This document shows, piece after piece, positions 54,301-62,795 of a stretch of 64,000 nucleotides of DNA. A program made the translations under genes and the position numbers. Numbering within the stretch: the first letter of the stretch is position 1; each line of letters opens with the position of its first letter. Source of the DNA: Nocardioides sp. dk884. GTDB lineage: Bacteria > Actinomycetota > Actinomycetes > Propionibacteriales > Nocardioidaceae. The stretch is from the NCBI RefSeq assembly GCF_009557055.1, contig NZ_CP045649.1:4067501-4131500 (forward strand), in the 5' to 3' direction. Under the pieces are notes generated by a model. It was given only the letters and a program-made list of their open reading frames with translations. It did no database searches and was not told the origin of the DNA.

Positions 54301-55584
54301 CGGGTGTGGAGCGAGGTCGTCGCCCCGAGCGACAACATCTTCCTGGTCCTCGGCGGGCACTACCACGGCGTCGCCACCAAGTACGGCGACCCGGTGACCG
54401 GGGAGCAGTCGGACGCGATCGACATCGCCGCCGACACCGTCGCGGTGCGCAACGTCGGCGAGGCGGGCCGCACGGTCGTGCAGATGCTGGCCGACTACCA
54501 GGGCTACCGCTCCACCGTGCCCGAGGCCCGCGCCGACACCCTCGACCGCGACACCGGCTTCCAGCGGCTGCTGCAGTTCGACGTCGACGCCGAACTGATG
54601 GGCGTCAACGCCTACTCGCCGCACCTGGACTCCTTCGAGGCCTACAAGTACGACGAGCCCGGCATGCGGGGCACCCCCGCCGCGGGATTCGAGGACGGCC
54701 GCTACCACGCCCACGACGACGAGTTCGTCGCCAGCATCGACCTGATGGTCACCAAGCACCTGCGCGCCGAGGACTGGGGCCTGACCGCCGCGTCCCGGCC
54801 GGTGCTGGAGCGCAGCGTCGCCGCGGGCACGACCGTGCCGGTCGAGCTCGCGGAGCCCGTGGCCGGCGAGCGCTGGTACGCCGCGGTCGTCGACGCGAAC
54901 GGCCGTCGGGCCGTCTCGGTGCCGGTGAGCGTCGACCTCGCCGAGGTCGACGGTGTCGCCTCCGCGGTGCGCCTCACCTCCACCCGCACCAGCCAGCGTC
55001 TCGACGCCGAGGAGCAGGACCGCGCCCAGCTGCGCGCCCGGATCACCACCGCGACGCCGGTCGCCGACGGCGTGCACGGCACTGTCGAGTTCCTGGCCGG
55101 CGAGGAGGTCCTCGGCTCCGTCGAGGTGGTCGACGGGGAGGCCGAGCTCCGGGTCGGGGCCGACCTGCCGGTCGGCGAGCACCTGCTCACCGCCCGCTTC
55201 GTCCCCGCCGACGAGACGGTGGTCGCCGCGTCCACGTCGGGGACCGTGCCGCTCACCGTCGAGGCGCCCGCAGGCCCCGCGGGCAAGGCCCACTCGGTCG
55301 CCGGGGCCACGCTGGCCCGGACGACGGTCGCCCACGGCACCCGGGCCCTGCTGCGGGTCAGCGTGGACACCACCGGCCCCACCGCGACCGGGCGGGTCCG
55401 CGTCACGCTCACCTCGCGGGACCGCACCCGCACCCGCACCGTGGGAGCCCGCCTGGTCGACGGCCGGGTCAGCATCCGGCTGCCCCGCCTCGCCCGGGGC
55501 ACCTGGCGCGTCGCCACGACGTACCGCGGTTCGGATCTGGTGGCCGCCGACCGGGCGCCGGCACTCCGCCTGCGGGTGCGCTGA
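51394..55584 (+). CDS. Large secreted lamin-tail / metallophosphoesterase protein
   Basis: 1,396 residues. A Sec signal (about 1-32) is followed by three lamin-tail (LTD) domains starting near residues 47, 229 and 404, each opening 'ISEIAN', 'ITEVAN' or 'ISEIAD' and containing the 'FxEIANxGxEPVxLSGW' strand. A calcineurin-like phosphoesterase follows, with Asp786 (SDTQ), Asp822 (GDL), His865 (GNHDN), His948 (THSY) and His989/991 (GHYH). The first motif has Gln where DxH is common. Two Ig-like domains close the protein (about 1205-1396). GTG 51394 has AAAGGCGAG upstream. Probably cell-surface, acting on nucleotides or phosphodiesters. Confidence 0.88.
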   Translation: MTKKRTAAAIAAVASTSVLGGLLPGVMSPASAGAQHPNVEPVLGGPVLISEIANGGAGASPQAARVSGDNFIEIANRGAEPVDISGYRVLRCGQTGDLYGPQKIVPAGTVLAPGDTYTVSGPTASERIARDDVYDATGANLHEFGFGALLESPDERVLDRVGFYHPSVLSECGMSDRALARPLDHRLDQSHQRVAATGDVARDWIVAVRTPDAPNAAADAPTPVVPAPVRITEVANESSTSTADSFVELTNTGEQSADISDWRLYRCGENGTTYLQNAALPDGVLAPGESYLVAHAAGAYAGRADATYSSGMHFRDFGVMLVRPDESIADRFSSYANRTSMCTDGSSVPVDADNLQDESYHRVGDTGDNARDFVLATTRTPGVHTAREELSVVDRSGFTHSAVRISEIADSGPAGDDDEFVELANYGTEPVNLSGWSLTRCEATGRGNAGHQVADLGDVTLRPGEVYLATDDGAPAALRELADATYRTGLAQNASGMYLRDPQGRKVDAAGIYPTVPFSPCVIGSELRAGAKQDLGESFQRARTTGDNEEDFVIAARTPGELADVTWVDPTEPLPGETDPVELAVTTAPGAPQASAKVRGGAYSAQVVAPAADGPLDLEVRRGAPVDAAQVDLAAARVFGGATSRRVPARLAVAGERRLRDTGAGLAARADGYGYPFLRFAVPATEVPAEGLEFTFSTPTRERNDVQMRAWDGEEWTLLTHATADADGHVTLVGALGAQHLVDGELNVLVIDGPRVAGGLVEEIGVTDRAFADPADYDWALNHMSDTQFLSEAFREPFRRMATWVVANHEARKIGYSTNTGDLIQNWMQANADPRRAEKEFAAARRIHDLLNDAGVPNGVLPGNHDNFWGRDNTLYNEYFGPAAYAEQEWYGAPWRRGDNSAHYDFVTESGIDYLMLSLPYRPTTAQLTWAREIAATYPHHNVVLLTHSYLDTQGNIENLSNRVTARGHRVWSEVVAPSDNIFLVLGGHYHGVATKYGDPVTGEQSDAIDIAADTVAVRNVGEAGRTVVQMLADYQGYRSTVPEARADTLDRDTGFQRLLQFDVDAELMGVNAYSPHLDSFEAYKYDEPGMRGTPAAGFEDGRYHAHDDEFVASIDLMVTKHLRAEDWGLTAASRPVLERSVAAGTTVPVELAEPVAGERWYAAVVDANGRRAVSVPVSVDLAEVDGVASAVRLTSTRTSQRLDAEEQDRAQLRARITTATPVADGVHGTVEFLAGEEVLGSVEVVDGEAELRVGADLPVGEHLLTARFVPADETVVAASTSGTVPLTVEAPAGPAGKAHSVAGATLARTTVAHGTRALLRVSVDTTGPTATGRVRVTLTSRDRTRTRTVGARLVDGRVSIRLPRLARGTWRVATTYRGSDLVAADRAPALRLRVR

Positions 55585-55630
55585 CACCCGGCAGGCGGAC
55601 CGGGGCGGCGGCGGTGCAGGATGCGGCCCC

Positions 55631-56041
55631 ATGAGCACTCCCGTGATCGAGACCCCCTCCAGCGCCGGCGTCGCGGAGGCCCTGGCCGTGGCGCAGCGGT
55701 GGCTGCCGGCGTTCCTGGAGGGGCGCCGCGCCGACGACGACGTCTACGCCGAGGGGGTCTCGACCTGGCACAACATCGGGGAGCGGGAGTCGCAGATCCA
55801 GCGCACGCCGTCGCGCACCCGGCAGGTGCAGGCCGGCGCCGACGTCCGCGTCGAGGACGCGCGCCTCAAGGTCTTCGACGGCGGCTGGGTGCTCCAGGCG
55901 ACGACCGTCGGCACCAACGCCGCCGGCGAGGCGGTGCGGGTGCCCACCTGCCTGGTCGTCACCCTGCGCGAGGGGCGCATCGCCCGCTTCGAGGAGTACG
56001 CCGACTCCCGGGCCGCCGAGCGGCTCTTCGGCGAAAGGTGA
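55631..56041 (+). CDS. NTF2-like (SnoaL/ketosteroid-isomerase fold) protein
   Basis: 136 residues. The cone-shaped NTF2 fold is suggested by the long first helix 'SAGVAEALAVAQRWLPAFLEG', 'YAEGVSTWHNIGERESQI', and the final strands 'TCLVVTLREGRIARFEEYADSRA'. No strongly diagnostic catalytic residues. ATG 55631. It is convergent with the PhzE-like gene; PhzA/B of phenazine pathways have this fold, but the length and sequence here fit generic SnoaL-like proteins better. Confidence 0.8.
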   Translation: MSTPVIETPSSAGVAEALAVAQRWLPAFLEGRRADDDVYAEGVSTWHNIGERESQIQRTPSRTRQVQAGADVRVEDARLKVFDGGWVLQATTVGTNAAGEAVRVPTCLVVTLREGRIARFEEYADSRAAERLFGER

Positions 56042-56042
56042 G

Positions 56043-56083
56043 ACAGGGCCCGGGAGGAGCTTCCCCACTCCACCGGGCCCTGT
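56043..56083. terminator. Hairpin between the NTF2-like and PhzE-like genes
   Basis: ACAGGGCCCGG (56043-56053) and CCGGGCCCTGT (56073-56083) are perfect complements with a 19-base loop, starting right after the NTF2-like stop; 39 bases separate it from the PhzE-like stop. It would serve both convergent transcripts; no T-run. Confidence 0.65.
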
Positions 56084-56122
56084 CCCGTCTGTGACCTGCG
56101 CGAGGACTCCCCGGAGGGGTCT

Positions 56123-58027
56123 TCAGTCGAGCAGGAGGTCGGCGACGAGGTCGTGCAGGATCTCGAAGCCACGCTCGGTCAGGATCGACTCGGCGTGGAA
56201 CTGGATCCCACGATAGTGGGGACCCCGCACCAGATGCACGTCGCCCGTCTCGGTATCTGACTCGACGCTGACGCCGTCGGGCAGCTCGGTGTCCGGCGAG
56301 ACCCGCCCGACGAAGGTGTTGTAGAAGCCGACGCGCTCGGTGCGGCGCCCGATCCGCACCGGCGACTGGGTGCCCTGGAAGACGATGTCCTTGAACGCCA
56401 GCGGGATGCCGAGGCGGTGGCACAGCGCCTGGTGGCCCAGGCAGACGGCGAGGAACGGCTGCTCGGCGGCGAGCAGCTCGTCGACCGCGGCGCGCAGGTG
56501 GGCCATCTTGGGGTCGGTGTCGTCGCGGGGGTCGCCGGGGCCGGGCCCGACGAGCACCAGGTCGTAGCCGCTCAGGCAGCCGGGCTCGTAGTCCTCGTGG
56601 CGCACCACGTCGCTGCTCATGCCGAGCACCCGCAGCACGTGGCGCAGCATGTTCACGAAGTCGTCGTCGCCGTCGAGGATGACCGCCCGCTTGCCGCGGA
56701 GGCCGGGCTCGGGCGAGACGCCGGCCTGGTCGGTCAGCCAGAACGTCGAGAGCCGCTGGTTGCGGGCGTTGAGCGCGAGCAGCACGTCCTCGTCGAGGAC
56801 CAGCTCGCCGACGTTCACGTCGGGCACCGGCGCGGGCTCGACCAGGCCGAAGGCGCTGAGGATGCCGCCGGCCTTGGCGTGCGTCTCCGCCACCTCGTAC
56901 GCCGGGTCGGAGTCGCGCACCAGCGTCGCGCCGGCGGTGACCTTGAGGTTGCCGTCGAGGTCGACGTCGGCGGTGCGGATCACGATCGGGCTGTCCACGA
57001 CCGGGCCGCCCTCGGCGTCGCGCCCCAGCACCGCGAGGGCGGCGCCGTAGTAGCCGCGCCCCTCGGTCTCGTACTTCTTGATCAAGCGGCAGGCGTTGCG
57101 CACCGGGCTGCCGGTGACGGTGGCGGCGTACATCGTGTCGCGCAGGACCTCGCGGGGGTCGCGGGTGGTGCGGCCGGCGAGGAGGTACTCGGTGTGCACG
57201 AGGCGGCTCATCGGCTTGAGGAACGGGCCGAGGACCTGTCCGCCCTGGTCGCAGATGTCGCACATCATCTTGAGCTCTTCGTCGACCACCATGAAGAGCT
57301 CGTAGACCTCCTTCTCGTCGGCGAGGAAGTCCAGCAGCCGCTGCTGGGTGTCCTCGCCGCCGCCGAGACGGAAGGTGCCGGAGATCGGGTTCATCCGGAC
57401 GTCGCCGCCGTGGATGGAGACGTGCCGCTCGGGGGTGGCGCCCACGAGGTAGCGGTCGCCGGTGAAGAACAGGTAGGTCCAGTAGGCGCCACGCTCGCGC
57501 TCGAGGAGTCGCTTGAGGACCGCGAGCGCCTTGTCGGCGCCCCAGTCGGCGACCTGGGCGCGGTAGTGGCGCCCGACGACGAGGTTGGCGCCCTCGCCCT
57601 GGCCGATCTCGTCGCGGATGATCGCCTCGACGACCCCGGCGTACTCCTCGTCGGAGGTCTCGAAGCCGCCTCGGTCGGTGAAGGCCACCTCGACGTCGTC
57701 GATCGCCTCGACGATCTCGGCGACGGAGAACTCCAGCTCGGTCTCGACGTCGACCACGACGAGCGGGGTCTGGTCGTCGTGGGCCTCGAAGCCGCGCTCG
57801 GCGACCTGGCGGAACGGGATCGCGAGCAGCCGGTCGGCGATGTGCCCCTCGGCCGGCGGACCCTCCTCGAGGGGTACGTCGAGCAGCGACTCCACGACGC
57901 TGCGCCGACCCCCGACCAGGCCCACGGTGTCGCGGTCCCCGGCCCGGGTGGAGCGCCGGATGATCGCCCACGCCTCGTGCCCCTGGAGTGCCTTGATGGC
58001 GTCCCGGGCAGAGGTCGTCGCAGTCAT
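56123..58027 (-). CDS. PhzE-like 2-amino-2-deoxyisochorismate synthase (fused anthranilate-synthase-type)
   Basis: 634 residues. Chorismate domain (about 1-420): 'IPFRQVAERGFEAHDD', 'SDEEYAGVVEAIIRDEIGQGEGANLVV', 'RGAYWTYLF..ATPERHVSIHGG' and 'MNPISGTFR' are the wording of phenazine PhzE, not of TrpE. The fused glutaminase (about 445-634) has LVGPGPGDP, nucleophile Cys529 (AVCLGHQ), and His611/Glu613 in QFHAES. PhzE converts chorismate plus glutamine to aminodeoxyisochorismate. Length matches PhzE (about 630-640) rather than longer TrpEG fusions. No phzD, phzF or phzG adjoins it. A role in tryptophan synthesis cannot be excluded. Confidence 0.85.
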   Translation of the reverse strand: MTATTSARDAIKALQGHEAWAIIRRSTRAGDRDTVGLVGGRRSVVESLLDVPLEEGPPAEGHIADRLLAIPFRQVAERGFEAHDDQTPLVVVDVETELEFSVAEIVEAIDDVEVAFTDRGGFETSDEEYAGVVEAIIRDEIGQGEGANLVVGRHYRAQVADWGADKALAVLKRLLERERGAYWTYLFFTGDRYLVGATPERHVSIHGGDVRMNPISGTFRLGGGEDTQQRLLDFLADEKEVYELFMVVDEELKMMCDICDQGGQVLGPFLKPMSRLVHTEYLLAGRTTRDPREVLRDTMYAATVTGSPVRNACRLIKKYETEGRGYYGAALAVLGRDAEGGPVVDSPIVIRTADVDLDGNLKVTAGATLVRDSDPAYEVAETHAKAGGILSAFGLVEPAPVPDVNVGELVLDEDVLLALNARNQRLSTFWLTDQAGVSPEPGLRGKRAVILDGDDDFVNMLRHVLRVLGMSSDVVRHEDYEPGCLSGYDLVLVGPGPGDPRDDTDPKMAHLRAAVDELLAAEQPFLAVCLGHQALCHRLGIPLAFKDIVFQGTQSPVRIGRRTERVGFYNTFVGRVSPDTELPDGVSVESDTETGDVHLVRGPHYRGIQFHAESILTERGFEILHDLVADLLLD

Positions 58028-58153
58028 GGCCGAACTCTAGTTGCGCCCCCGTTCGCTGTGACGCGGGGTTGTGGACGCTGGACACGCCTCAGGAGACGTG
58101 TGCAGCGTCGACGACGCCGCGTGACAGGTGGGCGGGACGCCGGCCCGTCGCCG

Positions 58154-58492
58154 CTAGCAGGCCTCCAGCAGCGCCGCGCGGGCGCCGTCGTACCGCTCGA
58201 CCTCGAGGTCGCGCAGGACCCCCTGGAGCTCGCGTCCGGCGCGCCCGAGCTCGTCGAGGTCGTCGAGGCCCTCACCGGTCGAGCCGGCGCCCTGGGCGAG
58301 CATCGCGACGCCGTGGACCTGGTTGGCCAGCGCGGGGCCCCAGCGCTCCCCGGGGTCCTCGGGCAGCGACCGCGCACCGGCGCAGGCCACCTCGCGGTCG
58401 TCGGGTTCGTCCTCGTCGAAGACCAGCCAGCCGGCCGCGAAGCCGAGCACCAGGGCCAGGAGCAGCGCTCCCCCGATCGTCACGATGCGCAT
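58154..58492 (-). CDS. Small membrane-anchored protein of unknown function
   Basis: 112 residues. One N-terminal hydrophobic helix (about 5-24) anchors or exports it; the outer part is acidic and helical, with two Cys (VACAGARS and the C-terminal LEAC) that could form a disulfide. No family recognised. It lies downstream of the helicase gene, separated by 37 bases on the same strand, so co-transcription is possible. Confidence 0.65.
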   Translation of the reverse strand: MRIVTIGGALLLALVLGFAAGWLVFDEDEPDDREVACAGARSLPEDPGERWGPALANQVHGVAMLAQGAGSTGEGLDDLDELGRAGRELQGVLRDLEVERYDGARAALLEAC

Positions 58493-58529
58493 GACGCAGC
58501 CGTCCCCGCTCCGCCCGGCCGCGAAACCC

Positions 58530-60713
58530 TCAGGAGACGGTGGTGAGCAGCTGGGTGGCGCGGGTGAGGACGACGTAGAGGGTGGCGCGGCCGGTGACCG
58601 ACTCGTCCTCGATCTCCTGCGGGCGCACGATCACGATGCCGTCGAACTCCAGGCCCTTGGTGTCCAGGCCGGTGAGCACCACGACGCGGTCCTCCCCCGA
58701 GGGCGTGACCGTGGCGTCGCCGGCGGCGGCGCGGGCGCCGGGGGCGTCCTCGGCACGCTCCGGCCACGCGGCCAGCCAGGAGTTCACCTCGGCGCGACGG
58801 GCCGCGGGCACCACGATGCCGACGGTGCCGGCGACCTGCCCGGCGATCGCGTCGACCTCGGCGCGTACGGCGGCCTCGAGGTCGTCGACGTCCTCCACGA
58901 TGCGGGGCTCGACGCCGGTCGAGCGCACCGCGGTGGGCAGGTCGGCGTCCAGGCCGACCCGCTCGGCGTACGCCGCGGCGTGGGCGTAGATCTCCGCGGA
59001 GTTGCGGTAGTTGGTCGAGAGGTGGAACTCGTGGACGAACTTGCCCGCCAGCGCCTCGGCCCGGGCGTCGTTGGCCTCCTTCGGCACCGGCCAGGACGAC
59101 TGCGCCGGGTCGCCGACGATGGTCCAGGAGGCGGTGCGGCCACGGCGACCGACCATCCGCCACTGCATCGGGGTCAGGTCCTGCGCCTCGTCGATGAGCA
59201 CGTGGGCGTAGGGGTCGTCCTCGATGCGGTGCGTCGGCGGCGCCCAGGCGCGCCCGGTGGGGGCGTACTCGCGGTCGGCGGCGGTGAACAGCTCCTGCAT
59301 GTCGACGCCGCCCGTGATCAGCGCCATCGGGTCGTCGCGCGCGTCGTCGGCCTTGGCCGGGACGTCGCCGAGGGCGTAGCGCAGCTCGTCGAGCAGCGCG
59401 ACGTCCTCGACCGAGAGGTCGCGCGGGTCGCCGGTCCACGACTTCAGCAGCAGCCGCTGGTCCTCCTCGCTGAGCAGGCCGTCGGAGACCCGGGCCAGCA
59501 CCTCGGGGTCGCGCAGCCAGCCGAGCACCGAGCGTGCGTCCAGCGGCGGCCACCAGGCCGCGGCGAAGTCGACGAAGCGGTCGTCGGAGAGCATGTCCTC
59601 GTTGAACGACTCGCGGCCGCGCTCACGACCGCGCTCACCGCGCACCTGGCGCCACAGCGCGTCGAGCAGCGCGTGCGCGACGCGGGGCAGCTGCTTGTTG
59701 CGGGGGCCCTGGCTCATCAGCTGGCGGCGCACCCGGCCGAGCACGCCGCGGTCGAGGACCAGGGTGTCGTCGCGGTAGAAGATCTTGAAGTGGCCGGGGC
59801 TGCCGGGCGCCTGCTGGCGCGCGAGGCGGCGCAGCACCTCGGCCATCCGGGCCGCGCCCTTGACGTCGGCCACCGCGGGCTCGTCGTGGCGGGTCGCGCG
59901 GACCCCGTCGACGACCTCGCCGAGCGAGCGCAGCGCCACGGCGGTCTCACCGAGGCTCGGCAGCACCCGCTCGATGTAGCGCATGAAGACCCCGCTCGGG
60001 CCCACGACCAGCACGCCGCCGGACTCGTAGCGGCGCCGGTCGCTGTAGAGCAGGTACGCCGCGCGGTGCAGCGCCACCACTGTCTTGCCGGTGCCGGGGC
60101 CGCCGGAGATCGACACGACGCCCTTGCCGGGCGCGCGGATCGCCTTGTCCTGCTCGGCCTGGATGGTGGCGACGATCGAGTGCATGGAGCGGTCGCGGGC
60201 GCGGGAGAGCTGCGCCATCAGCGCGCCCTCGCCGACGATCGGCAGGTCGGTCTCGACGGAGTCGTCGAGCAGCTCGTCCTCGACGCTGACCACCTTCGGG
60301 CCGACGCAGCGCAGCACCCGGCGGCGTACGACGTCGTGCGGGGTGGCCGCAGTCGCCTGGTAGAACACCGCGGCGGCCGGCGCGCGCCAGTCGATCAGCA
60401 GCGAGTCGCGGTGCTCGTCGCGCAGCCCGACCCGGCCGATGTAGCGCGGCGCGGCGTCGCGCTCGGGGCGCAGGTCGAGGCGGCCGAAGACCAGTCCCTC
60501 GTGGGCGGCGTCGAGCTGGGCGAGGCGCTTGGCGGCCTGGAAGACCATCGCGTCGCGCTCCACGAGCCCGCCCTCGTGCCCGATCTTGCCGCGGTCGTGG
60601 CCCTCCCGGGCCAGCTGCTTGGCGGCCTCCGCGGAGTCCGCCAGCTGCCGGTAGACCCGGTCCACGAACTCCTGCTCCCCCTGGAGCTCCTGCTCGACCA
60701 GCTCGTCACTCAC
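58530..60713 (-). CDS. helD: HelD-like UvrD-type helicase (RNA polymerase recycling factor)
   Basis: 727 residues from GTG 60713 with GAGGGG upstream. Superfamily 1 motor with Walker A GGPGTGKT, DEAQD in VLIDEAQDLTPMQW, 'STNYRNSAEIY', and motif VI 'ATLYVVLTRATQLL'. The N-terminal coiled coil (about 1-70, 'DELVEQELQGEQEFVDRVYRQLADSAEAAKQL') and missing 2B insertion fit HelD rather than UvrD/PcrA. HelD removes stalled RNA polymerase from DNA and in actinobacteria can protect it from rifamycins. Upstream DNA shows no clear rifamycin-associated element. It overlaps no neighbour. Confidence 0.88.
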   Translation of the reverse strand: MSDELVEQELQGEQEFVDRVYRQLADSAEAAKQLAREGHDRGKIGHEGGLVERDAMVFQAAKRLAQLDAAHEGLVFGRLDLRPERDAAPRYIGRVGLRDEHRDSLLIDWRAPAAAVFYQATAATPHDVVRRRVLRCVGPKVVSVEDELLDDSVETDLPIVGEGALMAQLSRARDRSMHSIVATIQAEQDKAIRAPGKGVVSISGGPGTGKTVVALHRAAYLLYSDRRRYESGGVLVVGPSGVFMRYIERVLPSLGETAVALRSLGEVVDGVRATRHDEPAVADVKGAARMAEVLRRLARQQAPGSPGHFKIFYRDDTLVLDRGVLGRVRRQLMSQGPRNKQLPRVAHALLDALWRQVRGERGRERGRESFNEDMLSDDRFVDFAAAWWPPLDARSVLGWLRDPEVLARVSDGLLSEEDQRLLLKSWTGDPRDLSVEDVALLDELRYALGDVPAKADDARDDPMALITGGVDMQELFTAADREYAPTGRAWAPPTHRIEDDPYAHVLIDEAQDLTPMQWRMVGRRGRTASWTIVGDPAQSSWPVPKEANDARAEALAGKFVHEFHLSTNYRNSAEIYAHAAAYAERVGLDADLPTAVRSTGVEPRIVEDVDDLEAAVRAEVDAIAGQVAGTVGIVVPAARRAEVNSWLAAWPERAEDAPGARAAAGDATVTPSGEDRVVVLTGLDTKGLEFDGIVIVRPQEIEDESVTGRATLYVVLTRATQLLTTVS

Positions 60714-60888
60714 GGATGGATCCCCTCGACACACGGTTCCGCTCTACGGACCGGCCTGCGCCGGCTGACCAGCCCTGTCCGCGTCGGCGGTCGGGGCAAG
60801 CGAGCAACTGTATCCGGAGCGTGGCGCGGACCGGAGCGAACCGCCGAGTTCCTGCTCGTCGGTGCGACCCGGCCCACGCCGGCGGAGC

Positions 60889-62226
60889 TCAGCGGCCGGT
60901 CGGGCGGTAGACCACCACGCTCGCCTCGACGTCCTCCACCGCGCCCTCGCCGGGCGCGTCGGTGCGCTCGGTGTCGGTGTCCAGGGCGACCTCGTAGACG
61001 TCGCCGGCCGGCAGGTGGATGCTGAGCGAGCCGCCTGCGCCGATGAACGGGCTGCTGGTGGCCGAGCCGGGCCGCCGCCCCTGGGCCACGAGCGCGACGG
61101 TGGGGCCACCCGGGCTGACCAGATGGAGCGAGACCGGACCGTCGGTGGTGTCGATCCGCAGGGTCTCGGCCGTCGAGGTGAGCCGGTGCACCCGGTCGCG
61201 GCGCCACAGGGTCCCCTCCTCGACCACCTCGTCGAGCCACTGGCCCTGCACGCGGAAGCGCCCATCGGTCTCGTAGACCCCCACCCCGACCACCAGGTCG
61301 TCGACGCTGACCGGCTCACCCCGGCCGAGCTCGTCGCGGGTCACCCGGACGGAGAAGGTGTGCGCGGCGACCTCCGCGCCGTCCATGCCGCTCCAGACAC
61401 CGGTGGGGTCCTCGCCGGGGTCGGCGGTGCAGCGGTGTCCGAACCCGCGGCTCTCCCCGTCCACGGCGACATGCAGGAAGAGCCCCGGCTCGCTGCTGCG
61501 GCAGTACGTCGAGAACCTGACGGCGTCGAGCCGGCCGCGGTACTCGGCCTCGAGCACGCCGCTGCCCGGCTCGGAGAAGCCGCCGGCGACCAGCGTCATG
61601 CCCCCGGACCGCTCGGGCCAGACCGCGTGCCCGTCGCTGGGCCCCTCGGGCAGCGTGTCGGTGCGCTCGTAGACCGCCCAGGTCACGGTGGCGTTCGCGG
61701 CCGGGTCGGCCGCCTCCCCGGACGGGTCGCCGACCTCGAGGCGGATCTCGCGGGTGTAGGCGTCGATGGTGACCGGCAGCGCGTCGGACGCGCGGCCCAG
61801 GATCTCGCCGCCGCCGACCAGGGTGACGTCCCCCGTGCCCAGGCCGTCGGTCTCGACGGCGAGCAGCCGCGTGTCGTCCCCGCCGCCCGGCTCGACGCGC
61901 AGGTCGTCGGCCCCGGCCTCGGCGAGCTCGACCCGCTCGGCGTCCACGACGGCGTACTCGAAGCCGTTCCAGGTGATGGTGGAGTCGATGTCGAGGCCGT
62001 GCGCGGGGTCGAGGGTGTCGTTGCGCTCGTCGCGGTCCAGCCCGACACCGACGCCGATGCCCGCGACGGCCACCAGTGCCGCGACCGTGCCCGCCACGGC
62101 CACCCGCCGCCGGCGGCGTACGACGCGGACCCGCTGGTGCACCGCTGCCGCGCGGCCCCCGAGCGCGTGGTCGGGGCCGTCGGCGGCGTGGTGCAGGGTG
62201 GTCTTGAGGTCGTCGATGGTGCTCAT
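60889..62226 (-). CDS. Transmembrane protein paired with the SigE-family sigma factor (candidate anti-sigma)
   Basis: 445 residues. A short cytoplasmic N-terminus (1-40, 'MSTIDDLKTTLHHAADGPDHALGG', Arg-rich) precedes one helix (about 43-63) and a large extracytoplasmic domain with repeated beta-type segments and two Cys. ATG 62226 overlaps the sigma-factor stop by four bases (ATGA). The small cytoplasmic part and the coupling fit the proteins usually encoded after SigE-family sigma genes, which are thought to regulate them, but no classical anti-sigma zinc motif is seen. The function stays inferred. Confidence 0.75.
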   Translation of the reverse strand: MSTIDDLKTTLHHAADGPDHALGGRAAAVHQRVRVVRRRRRVAVAGTVAALVAVAGIGVGVGLDRDERNDTLDPAHGLDIDSTITWNGFEYAVVDAERVELAEAGADDLRVEPGGGDDTRLLAVETDGLGTGDVTLVGGGEILGRASDALPVTIDAYTREIRLEVGDPSGEAADPAANATVTWAVYERTDTLPEGPSDGHAVWPERSGGMTLVAGGFSEPGSGVLEAEYRGRLDAVRFSTYCRSSEPGLFLHVAVDGESRGFGHRCTADPGEDPTGVWSGMDGAEVAAHTFSVRVTRDELGRGEPVSVDDLVVGVGVYETDGRFRVQGQWLDEVVEEGTLWRRDRVHRLTSTAETLRIDTTDGPVSLHLVSPGGPTVALVAQGRRPGSATSSPFIGAGGSLSIHLPAGDVYEVALDTDTERTDAPGEGAVEDVEASVVVYRPTGR

Positions 62227-62732
62227 CGCAGGTCCCCCTCGGGCAGGTGCTGGTGGTCCTCGCTCAGGGCGGGGTCGATGCGGAGCTTGGCCAGCGCCTT
62301 GCTGGCCTGGCTCTTGACGGTGCCGACGGAGCAGCCGAGCAGGTCGGCGGTCTGCGCCTCGGTGAGGTCCTCGACGTAGCGCAGCACCACCACCGCGCGC
62401 TGGCGGCGCGGCAGCCGGCCCATCGCGGTCCACAGGTCGTGGGCGGCGTCGCTGGCGGCGCTCGCGTCGGGCCCCGGGGTCTCGGGCAGCTCCTCGGTGG
62501 CGTGCTCGCCGTTCCAGCGCCGCCGCCACCAGGAGGCGTACGTCGTGACCAGGATCCGGCGCACGTAGGCCTCCGGGGAGGTCTCGATCCGCGACCAGGC
62601 GAACCACGCCTTGGCCAGCGCGGTCTGCAGCAGGTCCTCGGCGAGGGCGTGGTCGTGGGTCAGCAGATAGGCCGTGCGTAGCAGGCCGCTCGACCGGGCG
62701 GCCACGAACTCGTCGAAGTCGATGCGCTCCAC
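62223..62732 (-). CDS. ECF RNA polymerase sigma factor, SigE family
   Basis: 169 residues from GTG 62732, preferred to ATG 62786 because GGGGGAG precedes it and the family begins '(M)ERIDFDEFVAARSSGLLRTAYLL'. Region 2 includes 'LAEDLLQTALAKAWFAWSRI' and region 4 'RLPRRQRAVVVLRYVEDLTEAQTADLLGCSVGTVKSQASKALAKLR'. An ECF-type promoter at 62796-62822 leaves a 5' leader of about 55-60 bases, suggesting autoregulation. It is cotranscribed with the membrane protein downstream. Confidence 0.88.
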   Translation of the reverse strand: MERIDFDEFVAARSSGLLRTAYLLTHDHALAEDLLQTALAKAWFAWSRIETSPEAYVRRILVTTYASWWRRRWNGEHATEELPETPGPDASAASDAAHDLWTAMGRLPRRQRAVVVLRYVEDLTEAQTADLLGCSVGTVKSQASKALAKLRIDPALSEDHQHLPEGDLR

Positions 62733-62795
62733 GTGTCCTGCTCCCCCCGAGACGGCGGCCTGGGTCGGCCCTGGCAGTGTGGTCATGCCCTTCCG

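Noticed and set aside
51325..55638. A 1,437-codon open frame on the minus strand opposite the large phosphoesterase
   Set aside because: Composition is Gly/Val/Arg-rich low-complexity typical of the antisense of GC-rich genes, while the plus strand shows clear domains and a ribosome site.
55631..56041. NTF2-like gene as a PhzA/B partner of the PhzE-like gene
   Set aside because: It is convergent rather than in one operon, and shorter than PhzA/B, with no diagnostic residues seen.
60714..60888. Rifamycin-associated element upstream of helD
   Set aside because: The inverted GGGGCTTGC-type repeat expected for it was not found; only partial GGGGCAAGC is present.
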